This document shows positions 1-7,072 of a stretch of 7,291 nt of DNA, piece after piece (the stretch's first letter is position 1; each line of letters starts with the position of its first letter). The position numbers were made by a program, and so were the translations under genes. This DNA comes from an uncultured Verrucomicrobiota bacterium. Its GTDB lineage: Bacteria > Verrucomicrobiota > Kiritimatiellia > RFP12 > UBA3636. Location of the stretch: positions 1 through 7,291 of the forward strand of contig CAMOEO010000154.1 of the NCBI GenBank assembly GCA_946612175.1, given 5' to 3'. The notes beneath the pieces were generated by a model, which ran no database searches, was not told the DNA's origin, and was given only the letters and a program-made list of their open reading frames with translations.

Positions 1-54
1 CTTCAACCCCTTCAACCTTTTCAACCCCTTCAACCTTTTCAACCCCTTCAACCC
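1..54. repeat. Six-copy 9-bp tandem repeat (YTTCAACCY)
   Basis: Six consecutive 9-bp units fill this stretch: CTTCAACCC, CTTCAACCT, TTTCAACCC, CTTCAACCT, TTTCAACCC, CTTCAACCC. Units 2-3 and 4-5 form an identical 18-bp higher-order pair. The array runs into the left edge, so it may be longer. It decays into CGAACCGAACCACCC just before the phosphorylase start. The 9-bp period keeps every reading frame open. In the phosphorylase frame it would read as an FNP/FNL repeat, and in another frame as LQP/FQP, so it could also be the tail of an upstream gene. It could equally be a non-coding minisatellite in the 5' region. Confidence 0.85.
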
Positions 55-76
55 CGAACCGAACCACCCCCGAGCC

Positions 77-2629
77 ATGCCCTCGTTCCGCACCTATACC
101 GTCGCCCCCAAGGTCCCCGAGAACCTCGCCTTCCTCCCCCGCCTCGCCAACAACGTCTGGTGGTGCTGGAACGCGGACGCCTCCGCCCTCTTCCGCCGCG
201 TCTCGCCCACGCTCTTCCGCGAGCTCGAGTTCAACCCGGTGCGCCTCCTCTCCCACGTCGGGCAGGAGCGCCTCGAGGAGCTCTCCGCCGACGCCTCGTT
301 CCTCGCGCACATGAAGTCCGTCGAGGCCCAGTTCGAGAAGGAGGTGCAGACCTCGAAGCACTGGAAGGTCCACGCCGAGACGCACCGCCGCGTGATCGCC
401 TACTTCTCGATGGAGTTCGGCCTGCACGAGTCCGTGCACATCTACTCCGGCGGCCTCGGCATCCTCGCCGGCGACCACCTCAAGAGCGCCTCCGACCTCG
501 ACATCCCGCTCGTCGGCATCGGCCTGTTCTACCGCGAGGGCTACTTCGAGCAGGAGATCAACGCCACCGGCTGGCAGGTCGAGGCCTACCCGGAGAACGA
601 CGTGCACCGCCTCCCCGTCTCGCGCTGCCTGCGCGAGGAGGACGGCCAGCCGCTCCTCCTGGAGGTCCCGCTCGCCGAGGGCCCGCTGCGCTTCACCGCG
701 TGGAAGATCGACGTCGGCCGCATCCCGCTCATCCTCCTCGACACCAACATCCCCGAGAACCCGCCCGAGCTGCGCGGCGTCACCGGCCAGCTCTACGGCG
801 GCGACAAGCGCAACCGCCTCCGCCAGGAGGTCCTGCTCGGCGTCGGCGGCCTCCGCGCCGTCGAGGCGCTCGGCTTCGAGGTCGCCTGCTCGCACATGAA
901 CGAGGGCCACGCCGCGTTCCTCGGCCCCGAGCGCATCGCCAAGACGATGGCCCGCAGCGGCCTCACGTTCGACGAGGCCAAGGCGTTCGTCCGCCGCACC
1001 TCGGTCTTCACGACGCACACGCCCGTCCCCGCCGGCAACGAGACGTTCGACCTCGGGCTCCTCTGGCCGCAGCTGGAGGCCTTCGAGCGCGACGGCGGCC
1101 TCCCCGCCGAGACCGTGAAGAGCATGGGCCGCGCCGCGGGCGACACGGGCAACGAGCTCTCGATGACGATCCTCGGCCTCAACTGCTCCCTCTTCTGCAA
1201 CGGCGTCGCGAAGCTGCACGGCGTCGTCGAGCGCGACATGTGGCACCACCTCTGGCCGGACTTCCCGGTCGACGAGGTCCCGATCGGCCACGTCACCAAC
1301 GGCATCCACGTCCCGACCTGGATCAGCACCGACAACGAGCAGCTCTACTCGACCGTCCTCGGCCCGGACTGGGACAAGGCCCCGATCTCCGAGTCGCAGG
1401 CCGCGCGCATCGACCACCTCCAGGACGAGGAGCTCTGGCGCGTCCACGAGGCCGCGCGCTCCCACCTCGTCCGCTCCGCGCGCGAGATCCTCGAGCGCTC
1501 CGCCCGCCGCCGCCACGCCTCGCCAGCCGAGGTCGAGGCATGCCGCAACGTGCTGGACAAGGACGCGCTCACGATCGGCTTCGCCCGCCGCTTCGCGACC
1601 TACAAGCGCGCGACGCTGCTGCTCTCCGACCCCGACCGCCTCAAGCGCCTCCTGTGCGACGACGCGCACCCCGTGCAGATCGTCTTCGCCGGCAAGGCCC
1701 ACCCCGCCGACAACGGCGGCAAGGAGCTCATCCGCCGCATCGTCGAGTTCTCGAAGGACCCCGCCGTCAAGGGCCGCCTCGTCTTCCTCGAGAACTACAA
1801 CATGCACATCGCCCGCCGCATGGTGCGCGGCGTCGACGTCTGGCTCAACACCCCCCGCCGCCCGATGGAGGCCTCCGGCACGTCCGGCATGAAGGCCTGC
1901 GTCAACGGCGCCATCCACGTCTCCACGCTCGACGGCTGGTGGCCCGAGGGCTACAGCGAGAAGTGCGGCTGGCAGATCGGCGACGGGCAGGAGTTCGCCG
2001 ACGAGGGGCAGCAGAACTGGAACGACGCCCAGTCGCTCTACAACCTGCTCGAGAGCGAGGTCGTCCCGGCCTTCTACGACCGCCCGCACGGCGAGCTGCC
2101 GCTGCGCTGGATCGGCATGATGAAGGAGTCGATCAAGATGTCCATCGCCCGCTTCTCCTCCACGCGGATGGTCTCCGACTACCTCGCCGGCTCCTACGAC
2201 CCCGCGCTCGCCAACTTCGCCTCGCTCTCGGCCGAGAACTACGCGGCCGTCCGCCAGGACATCGCGCGCCGCAACGCGCTGTGGGCCAGGTGGGACGGCG
2301 TCCGCGTCGAGTCGGTCGAGACCGACCGCGACCTCGTGCGCAGCGTCGTGGGCGACTCGTTCGAGGTCTCCGCCAAGGTCCGCCTCGACGGCGTCGACCC
2401 GGCGGACGTCCGCGTCGAGCTCTTCCTCGGCCATCCCGACGCCTCCGGCGCCGTGCACGGCGGCGTCGCGCTCCCGATGGAGCCCGCGAAGAAGCTCAGC
2501 GCGTCTCTCTACCTCTACAAGCTCCAGGTTCCGTGCGACAAGACCGGCTCGTTCGCCTTCTCGGCGCGCGTCGTCCCGGCCTCCGACCCCTGGCGCACCT
2601 CGATGCCCGGCTACGTCCGCTGGGCCTAG
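77..2629 (+). CDS. glgP: Alpha-glucan (glycogen/maltodextrin) phosphorylase, GT35, AgpA/GlgP-like subfamily
   Basis: This 850-residue cytoplasmic, PLP-dependent enzyme should cleave alpha-1,4-glucans with phosphate to give glucose-1-phosphate. The N-terminus carries the DUF3417-type segment of the TIGR02094-like subfamily, with NNVWWCWNADA near residues 25-35. Next come YFSMEFGLHESVHIYSGGLG from residue 109, HMNEGHAAFL (273-282), THTPVPAGNETFD, and NGIHVPTW from N408. IGFARRFATYKRA starts at residue 500, and its R505 and K510 match the phosphate-binding Arg/Lys of phosphorylases. The PLP site is EASGTSGMKACVNG, with Lys606 as the expected Schiff-base lysine. Length fits the subfamily (roughly 820-860). 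The last 120 residues or so form a small C-terminal beta-rich region. The ATG at 77 fits the family N-terminus (FRTYTVAPKVPENL). The frame stays open to the left edge through the 9-bp repeat, and no Shine-Dalgarno is visible. It ends 15 bp before yicC. Identification is firm; the preferred glucan length cannot be told. Confidence 0.97.
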   Translation: MPSFRTYTVAPKVPENLAFLPRLANNVWWCWNADASALFRRVSPTLFRELEFNPVRLLSHVGQERLEELSADASFLAHMKSVEAQFEKEVQTSKHWKVHAETHRRVIAYFSMEFGLHESVHIYSGGLGILAGDHLKSASDLDIPLVGIGLFYREGYFEQEINATGWQVEAYPENDVHRLPVSRCLREEDGQPLLLEVPLAEGPLRFTAWKIDVGRIPLILLDTNIPENPPELRGVTGQLYGGDKRNRLRQEVLLGVGGLRAVEALGFEVACSHMNEGHAAFLGPERIAKTMARSGLTFDEAKAFVRRTSVFTTHTPVPAGNETFDLGLLWPQLEAFERDGGLPAETVKSMGRAAGDTGNELSMTILGLNCSLFCNGVAKLHGVVERDMWHHLWPDFPVDEVPIGHVTNGIHVPTWISTDNEQLYSTVLGPDWDKAPISESQAARIDHLQDEELWRVHEAARSHLVRSAREILERSARRRHASPAEVEACRNVLDKDALTIGFARRFATYKRATLLLSDPDRLKRLLCDDAHPVQIVFAGKAHPADNGGKELIRRIVEFSKDPAVKGRLVFLENYNMHIARRMVRGVDVWLNTPRRPMEASGTSGMKACVNGAIHVSTLDGWWPEGYSEKCGWQIGDGQEFADEGQQNWNDAQSLYNLLESEVVPAFYDRPHGELPLRWIGMMKESIKMSIARFSSTRMVSDYLAGSYDPALANFASLSAENYAAVRQDIARRNALWARWDGVRVESVETDRDLVRSVVGDSFEVSAKVRLDGVDPADVRVELFLGHPDASGAVHGGVALPMEPAKKLSASLYLYKLQVPCDKTGSFAFSARVVPASDPWRTSMPGYVRWA

Positions 2630-2644
2630 CCACCGACCCTCCGC

Positions 2645-3523
2645 ATGTCCTCTCTCTCCATGACCGGCTTCGGCCGCGGCTCCGCCGCCGCGGCGGGCTT
2701 CCGCGCCGAGGCCGAGCTCTCCTCCGTCAACCGCAAGCAGTTCGACTGCGCCGTCGCCCTGCCCCCCGGCCTCGCCCCCCTCGAGGAGCGCTGCCGCCGG
2801 CTCGTCGCCGCCGCCCTCACCCGCGGCCACGCCCAGCTGAACGTCCGCGTCGCCGCCGAGGACCCCGCCGCCGCCGTCGCCGTCGACGAGGCCGCCGTCC
2901 GCGCCCGCCTCGCCCAGGTCGCCGCCCTCGCCCGCGCCGCCGGGCTCCCGAACGACCTCTCGCTGCGCGACCTCGTCCGCATGCCCGACCTGCTCGCCGC
3001 GGCCTCCCCCTTCCCCGACCCCGACGCCGCCTGGCCCGCGGTCTCCGCCGCCGTCTCCGCCGCCGTCGCCTCCCATGCGGCCATGCGGGCGCGCGAGGGC
3101 GCCGCCCTCCGCGCCGACCTCGAGCGCCGCGTCGCCCGCCTCCGCGCCCTCCGCGAGGACATCGCCGCCCGCGCCCCGCTCGTCCCCGCCGCCTACCGCG
3201 ACGCCCTCGTCCGCCGCGTCGCCGCCCTCGGCGCCCCCCTCGCCCCGGACGACCCCTCCCTCGCCCGCGAGGTCGCCCTCATGGCCGACCGCTGCGACGT
3301 CGCCGAGGAGCTCACCCGCCTCGCCGCGCACTTCGACCACGTCTCCGCCCTGCTCGACGCCCCCGAGCCCGCCGGCCGCAAGCTCGACTTCCTCGCCCAG
3401 GAGATGCACCGCGAGGCCAACACGATCGGCTCCAAGGCGAACGACGCCGCCATCGCCGCCGCCGTGATCGACATCAAGGCCCTCGTCGAGACCTTCCGCG
3501 AGCAGGTCCAGAACCTCGAGTAG
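2645..3523 (+). CDS. yicC: YicC family endoribonuclease
   Basis: The 292-residue product matches the YicC family end to end. The N-terminal signature is SLSMTGFGRG followed by ELSSVNRKQFD. The middle is an alanine-rich helical region, then DVAEELTRLAAHFDHVSALL. The C-terminal DUF1732-type block starts at G244 with GRKLDFLAQEMHREANTIGS and ends FREQVQNLE. Family members are soluble, oligomeric, metal-dependent endoribonucleases; E. coli YicC takes part in small-RNA decay. The specific target here is unknown. The start at 2645 matches the family N-terminus exactly and lies 15 bp after the phosphorylase stop, with no Shine-Dalgarno visible in the gap. In many bacteria yicC is followed by gmk (guanylate kinase); here bioW follows, 5 bp after the stop. 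The alanine and arginine richness and extreme G/C third positions fit the genome composition and do not suggest a broken gene. Confidence 0.96.
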   Translation: MSSLSMTGFGRGSAAAAGFRAEAELSSVNRKQFDCAVALPPGLAPLEERCRRLVAAALTRGHAQLNVRVAAEDPAAAVAVDEAAVRARLAQVAALARAAGLPNDLSLRDLVRMPDLLAAASPFPDPDAAWPAVSAAVSAAVASHAAMRAREGAALRADLERRVARLRALREDIAARAPLVPAAYRDALVRRVAALGAPLAPDDPSLAREVALMADRCDVAEELTRLAAHFDHVSALLDAPEPAGRKLDFLAQEMHREANTIGSKANDAAIAAAVIDIKALVETFREQVQNLE

Positions 3524-3528
3524 CCGCC

Positions 3529-4332
3529 GTGCCCGACCTCCCCCTCTTCTGCGTCAAGATGCGCGCCTCCGCCGCGGGCGCCCACGTCTCCGGCGCCGAG
3601 CGCATCGTCCCCGCCGCGCGCGTCCCCGAGGTCGCCGCCGCGCTCGCCGCCCGCGCCCTCGCCCACCCGAAGGGGACGCCCGACGACATCCGCATCCGCG
3701 TCGAGCCCGCCGGCGACCCCCTCCGCATCCCCGCCCTGCCCGTCGCGACCGAGCGCACCGCCACCGCCGCCGAGGGCCTCGCCCGCGCCGCGGAGCTCCT
3801 CGCCGCGGACGGCGTCGCCCGCGTCCCCGAGATCATGGCCCTCTTCCGCGAGACCTACGCCATGCGCGGCGCCATGCTCCTCGACGCCGACACCCTCGAG
3901 CGCCTCGAGCCCGACCGCGCCCGCGGCGTCCGCGCCACGCGCATGGACGCGGCGCCGGAGGGCTCGGGGCCTTGCGCCGCCCCCGCGGCGCCGGGGGGCT
4001 CGGGGGCGCTCCCCCGTCCCCTTGCCAAGAACCACTTCGCCGAGGCGATCGTCCTCGCCTCGAAGGTGCAGGCCGCGCCGGGAATCGTCGCCGAGATCTG
4101 CGTGTCGGACGACCCGGACTACGCGACGGGCTACGTCGCCTCCAAGTCGCTCGGCTACCGCCGCATCACGACGATCAAGGAGAAGGGCGACCCCTGCGGA
4201 GGACGCATCTTCCTCTTCCGCGGCCCCCGCTCCCTCGTCCCCGACTGCATCCGGTTCCTCCAGGAGCGCTCCGTCCTCGTCGAGGGCGTCCCCGCCGCCC
4301 CGCCCGAGCCGCCCGCTCGGCCGGCTCGGTAG
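3529..4332 (+). CDS. bioW: 6-carboxyhexanoate-CoA ligase (pimeloyl-CoA synthetase) BioW
   Basis: BioW activates pimelate with ATP and CoA to give pimeloyl-CoA, the precursor BioF uses at the start of biotin ring assembly. The 267-residue protein lines up with the Bacillus BioW that I recall. Matching blocks are FCVKMRAS (7-14), HVSGAERIVP (19-28), GVRATRMD (ending at D140), AIVLASKVQAAPGIVAEICV, then SDDPDYATGYVASKSLGYRR from S193 and ITTIKEKG. The GTG at 3529 is chosen because MPDLPLFCVKMRAS gives the family N-terminus and it lies 5 bp after the yicC stop. The same frame stays open far upstream (to 160) only as a shadow of glgP and yicC. Residues 141-164 hold an extra Gly/Ala/Pro linker built by a 36-bp duplication. 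The C-terminus ends in a proline-rich tail (PPEPPARPAR). No other bio gene is in the window. There is no clear Shine-Dalgarno; translation may be coupled to yicC. Confidence 0.94.
   Translation: MPDLPLFCVKMRASAAGAHVSGAERIVPAARVPEVAAALAARALAHPKGTPDDIRIRVEPAGDPLRIPALPVATERTATAAEGLARAAELLAADGVARVPEIMALFRETYAMRGAMLLDADTLERLEPDRARGVRATRMDAAPEGSGPCAAPAAPGGSGALPRPLAKNHFAEAIVLASKVQAAPGIVAEICVSDDPDYATGYVASKSLGYRRITTIKEKGDPCGGRIFLFRGPRSLVPDCIRFLQERSVLVEGVPAAPPEPPARPAR
3949..4020 (+). repeat. Imperfect 36-bp tandem duplication inside bioW
   Basis: Two 36-bp copies (3949-3984 and 3985-4020) lie end to end in frame. The first 22 bp of each copy differ at only two positions (both begin GCGGCGCCGG); the second halves have diverged. 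They encode AAPEGSGPCAAP and AAPGGSGALPRP. The duplication sits between the conserved GVRATRMD and ALASKV-type blocks of BioW, where I recall the Bacillus enzyme having a shorter connector (by about 9 residues). Confidence 0.8.
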
Positions 4333-4371
4333 GGGCCTGGCGATTCGTCCTTCGAGCGCTTCTCGATAACC

Positions 4372-4416
4372 GAAGCCACGGAACGACACGGCGCTTCCGT
4401 GTCGTTCCGTGGCTTC
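4372..4416. terminator. Perfect 20-bp inverted repeat between convergent genes, probable bidirectional terminator
   Basis: The arm 4372-4391 (starts GAAGCCACGG) is an exact reverse complement of 4397-4416 (ends CCGTGGCTTC), with a 5-nt loop CGCTT at 4392-4396. It lies 39 bp past the bioW stop and 24 bp past the stop of the convergent minus-strand gene, so it can fold at the 3' end of both transcripts. Each arm also contains an internal direct repeat (CACGG-AACGA-CACGG). There is no T-tract on either side, so it is not a textbook intrinsic terminator. It could instead be a 3'-end stabilising hairpin or an extragenic palindromic element. Confidence 0.8.
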
Positions 4417-4440
4417 AGGAAAACCGCTCTAGGGCTCTTC

Positions 4441-6990
4441 CTATTCTCCCGACTCTTCCGGCTCTTCCGGCTCCTCGGGACTCGGGAACTCGATCTTGGA
4501 CTTGAAGAACGTGGCCGTGACGTCGGTCATGGGGAAGGTGGCGGTCACGGACTGCGTGACGGCACCTTCGGTCTCGGCAGTGGCGAAGGTCGAATCGCCC
4601 TCGCTGATGCCGACGATCTCTTCCGAAATCAGGCGGAAGTCGTCGGCAAGATCATCCGTGCCGTAGAGATGGAGAACGCCACTAATGAAGCCCAGCGGCG
4701 ACTGGCGCACGAGCTGCACCGTGATGGAGACGACGCCGTTGGTGACCGCAATGCCGGTGGTGTGGATGGTGCCGCCCGGATTCTGCGCCGTGATGGAGCA
4801 GTTGAGCAACCAGCACTCGTACAGCTTGTCCGTGGCCTCGGCATCGTCGCCCAGGGCGTTGATGTCTTCCTGTGTGAAGCCGTTATCCGCGAGCCAGCCG
4901 ACGAGGACGGGATCCCCGATTTCGAGGCCTTCGGGATCCTTGTAGCTCGGAGCGGCGGCCGCCGTGTAGGTCCTGACCGTGCCCTCCGTCGCGTCCGTCA
5001 GCGCCAGGCCCGGAGCCGTGACGGCGTAGGTCGGAGCGAAGAGCGCCTCGTCGAACGAGATCGTGCCGGGGGCGGTGAAAGCGTAGGTCGCCGTCACGTT
5101 GGCGGCCATGACCTTGTAGGTGCCACCGGCCGCGAGCGCGTCGTCCGCCACGAAGGTGGCGACGTTGCCGTCGACCGTCGCGAAGTTCAGGCCGGGCGTC
5201 GCGGCGCCATGGTAGGACGCGACGGTCGCATCGCCCTTGTTCACGCCCTGCAGCGTGACCGCATTATTCTCATGTTTGAGAAATCTGCCAACTGTGGTCT
5301 CGCAGTCCGCGATGGTGGTGTTCAGGCCGACGTAGCCGACGATGGCGCCGTATTCGGATTTCGCCGAACCCGTTGTCATCGTGCCGTTGTTCTGGCAGTT
5401 GGTGATCGTCACGGCCGCGCCGTTCTGCGTGATCATGGCGATGCCGCCGCACTTGTTGTTGGCGAGCGAGGTCATGTTGAGGTTGTTCGTGCAGCTGTCG
5501 ATTACCGTGCCGCTCGTGGTGTAGCCGGAAATGCCGCCGAAGCCCTTCGAGCAGGAGACCGTTCCGGCGAGCGTGGTCAGGTTGCGCAACGTCGAGCCGT
5601 TGGCGACGCCGACGAACGTGGCGCCGGACTCCTTCGTGCCCGCCGTCGTGTCCGCGGCGAAGAGAGTGCCGGCATACGAGATCTTGAGATTGCAGATCGT
5701 CGCCTGGTAGGTGGAGTTGAAGAAGCCGCAGTAGTCGAGGCCTTCCGTGGTGCTGTCGGGATTCCCGGCGACGCCCACCATCTGGAAGTTCGACACCGTG
5801 AAGTTGCCGCCGTCATACGTGCCGCGGAAGGCGCCGTTCTGGAATTTCTCGGTGCTGTAGATGTCCTTGCCGTTCGGGATGCCGATGCCGGGCCAGGGCG
5901 CGTCCAGGGCGATGTCCGCGGTCTGGAGGAAGCAGACGCCCGCGCAGTTGTTGGAGGCGGCGACCGCCGCCTGCAGGGCCTTGAGGGCCGCGAGGTCGGG
6001 AATCTCGTACGGATGTTCGGCCGTGCCGTCCTGGCCGGCGGTGGCGGACTGCGGGAAGTACCTGGCGATGCCCGTCAGACCGGGAAGTTCGAGCGAAACG
6101 GGCAGCGAGGCCACCGTGCAGACGTTGGAAACGGTGCGATAGCCGGTGAAGCCGGAAAGAACGATGATGTCGCCGACGGCGGCCTCGATCTGCGCCTCGC
6201 CGTCCGCCACCGTCAGAGAATCACCCGGCTGGCCGTTCACCGTGTAGGAGACGGACTCGAATCCGGCGCCCCACGAGAGAATGGATTTGGACGGATCGAA
6301 GTCGGAGAGGATGATGTCGTCCACATAGCCCGTGCCGGTGAAGGCGAGGCTCGTCATGGGGTCGCCGGCGTTGAGGGCGTAGAAGGTGTCGACGTCGCCG
6401 GCGGTCTTGCAGAGATCGGCCTCGTCGGTGCCGTCGCAGTAGACCTGGTACCCTTCGGCGGTGGCCTTGATCACGAGGCGGTGCCACTCGTCGTCGCCAA
6501 TGGCCGTCGTCAGGACGAACTCCTGCGCCGTGCCGTTGGCGCTGTCCTTGGCGTAGACGCAGAGGTTGGTCGCGTCGCCGCTCTGGCTGACGCGCGTGTA
6601 CACGAGAATCTTGTCGTCGGCGCCCGGCTCGGGCGCGGCGGCTTCCGCGGAAACGGGGCTGCCCTTCATCAGGACGTCGGCGTAGATGGTGGAAGCGGTC
6701 GGCGCCGCCTGGCCGTCCTGGAGATAGCGGACGACCGGATCGATGTCGTCGACGCAGAGGACGTTCGTGCGGCTCGTCGCGTCGAAAGACGGCGGAAGGG
6801 CGGCCGCCCGCGGGGCGGAGGCCACGCTCGCGTCGACCACGACGGCGGCTTCGCCCACGTTCCCCCAGCAGGCGTCCGAAAGCGGATTGGCGCCTTCGAA
6901 GTCCGTGGAGCCGTCGAAAAAGCCGGCCTGAACACGTGCCGCGAGGCCGAGGATGGCGGCGGCGACGGCAAGATGGATCCGATTCTGCAT
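4441..6990 (-). CDS. Large secreted protein with LamG-like and GLUG-like beta-helix regions; function unknown
   Basis: The 849-residue product begins with a Sec signal peptide (MQNRIHLAVAAAILGLAARV..., likely cleaved after VQA, residue 22). Residues 26-240 resemble a LamG/concanavalin-like jelly roll: DFEG near the start, then DDEWHRLVIKATAEGYQVYC and TGYVDDIILSD. Residues 325-575 look like a GLUG-type parallel beta-helix: HPYEIPDLAALKALQ, QTADIALD, GAFRGTYDGGNFTVSNFQM, CGFFNSTYQATICNLKIS. It then has three rungs beginning GGISGY (485), GGIAMI (515) and GAIVGYVG (548). The rungs carry cysteines at 500, 532 and 563, a spacing of 31-32. Residues 690-835 form a C-terminal module (GWLADNGFTQEDINAL, DKLYECWLLNC, then beta-rich sequence to FFKSKIEF), ending in an acidic PEEPEEPEESGE tail. 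There are 17 cysteines in all. The start at 6990 is supported by the signal peptide and an AGAGGA 8 nt upstream. No catalytic motif is visible. Likely exported or at the cell surface, perhaps an adhesin or glycan-binding protein. Confidence 0.9.
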   Translation of the reverse strand: MQNRIHLAVAAAILGLAARVQAGFFDGSTDFEGANPLSDACWGNVGEAAVVVDASVASAPRAAALPPSFDATSRTNVLCVDDIDPVVRYLQDGQAAPTASTIYADVLMKGSPVSAEAAAPEPGADDKILVYTRVSQSGDATNLCVYAKDSANGTAQEFVLTTAIGDDEWHRLVIKATAEGYQVYCDGTDEADLCKTAGDVDTFYALNAGDPMTSLAFTGTGYVDDIILSDFDPSKSILSWGAGFESVSYTVNGQPGDSLTVADGEAQIEAAVGDIIVLSGFTGYRTVSNVCTVASLPVSLELPGLTGIARYFPQSATAGQDGTAEHPYEIPDLAALKALQAAVAASNNCAGVCFLQTADIALDAPWPGIGIPNGKDIYSTEKFQNGAFRGTYDGGNFTVSNFQMVGVAGNPDSTTEGLDYCGFFNSTYQATICNLKISYAGTLFAADTTAGTKESGATFVGVANGSTLRNLTTLAGTVSCSKGFGGISGYTTSGTVIDSCTNNLNMTSLANNKCGGIAMITQNGAAVTITNCQNNGTMTTGSAKSEYGAIVGYVGLNTTIADCETTVGRFLKHENNAVTLQGVNKGDATVASYHGAATPGLNFATVDGNVATFVADDALAAGGTYKVMAANVTATYAFTAPGTISFDEALFAPTYAVTAPGLALTDATEGTVRTYTAAAAPSYKDPEGLEIGDPVLVGWLADNGFTQEDINALGDDAEATDKLYECWLLNCSITAQNPGGTIHTTGIAVTNGVVSITVQLVRQSPLGFISGVLHLYGTDDLADDFRLISEEIVGISEGDSTFATAETEGAVTQSVTATFPMTDVTATFFKSKIEFPSPEEPEEPEESGE
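4453..4479 (-). repeat. 9-bp tandem repeat coding the acidic C-terminal tail
   Basis: On the plus strand two exact CTCTTCCGG units (4453-4461, 4462-4470) are followed by a variant CTCCTCGGG (4471-4479). On the coding strand these give the PEE(P) repeats at the end of the secreted protein. The period is three codons, so copy-number change would keep the frame. Confidence 0.7.
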
Positions 6991-6998
6991 GGGGGAGG

Positions 6999-7004
6999 TC
7001 CTCT
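6999..7004 (-). promoter_or_regulatory. Shine-Dalgarno of the secreted-protein gene
   Basis: The minus strand reads AGAGGA, then 8 nt, then the ATG at 6990. It is the only clear Shine-Dalgarno in the window. It decides the start, because the open frame continues upstream to 7251 through the promoter region. Confidence 0.75.
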
Positions 7005-7023
7005 GGTTGAGCGTGGTTGGAGA

Positions 7024-7052
7024 CGGCGAAGCCGATAGGACGAAACCGTCCT
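7024..7052 (-). other. Two small hairpins in the leader of the secreted-protein gene
   Basis: Between the predicted transcription start (about 7066) and the Shine-Dalgarno, the minus-strand leader can form a 6-bp stem AGGACG/CGTCCT with loop GTTT (7037-7052). A 4-bp stem CGGC/GCCG with loop TTC lies at 7024-7034. They are short and could be chance in such GC-rich DNA. No known riboswitch fold is evident. Confidence 0.35.
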
Positions 7053-7072
7053 CGCGCGCTGGAAATGAAGGA

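Noticed and set aside
1..54. CRISPR-like array
   Set aside because: The units are 9 bp, contiguous and lack spacers; this is a simple tandem repeat.
160..3528. Open frame upstream of bioW reaching back to 160
   Set aside because: The translation before 3529 is an Arg/Pro-rich shadow of glgP and yicC in another frame. Only the part from the GTG at 3529 matches BioW.
3193..4389. A 398-codon minus-strand open frame opposite yicC and bioW
   Set aside because: It is an antisense shadow rich in Gly/Ala/Arg; both plus-strand genes there are firmly identified. It begins MSFRGF like the 4399 frame only because both starts lie in the arms of the same inverted repeat.
4399..7038. A 879-codon plus-strand open frame opposite the secreted-protein gene
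   Set aside because: It is the antisense shadow of a gene with a signal peptide, Shine-Dalgarno and recognisable domains. Its translation is a Gly/Arg/Val/Asp-rich string with no family features, and its start lies inside the intergenic hairpin.
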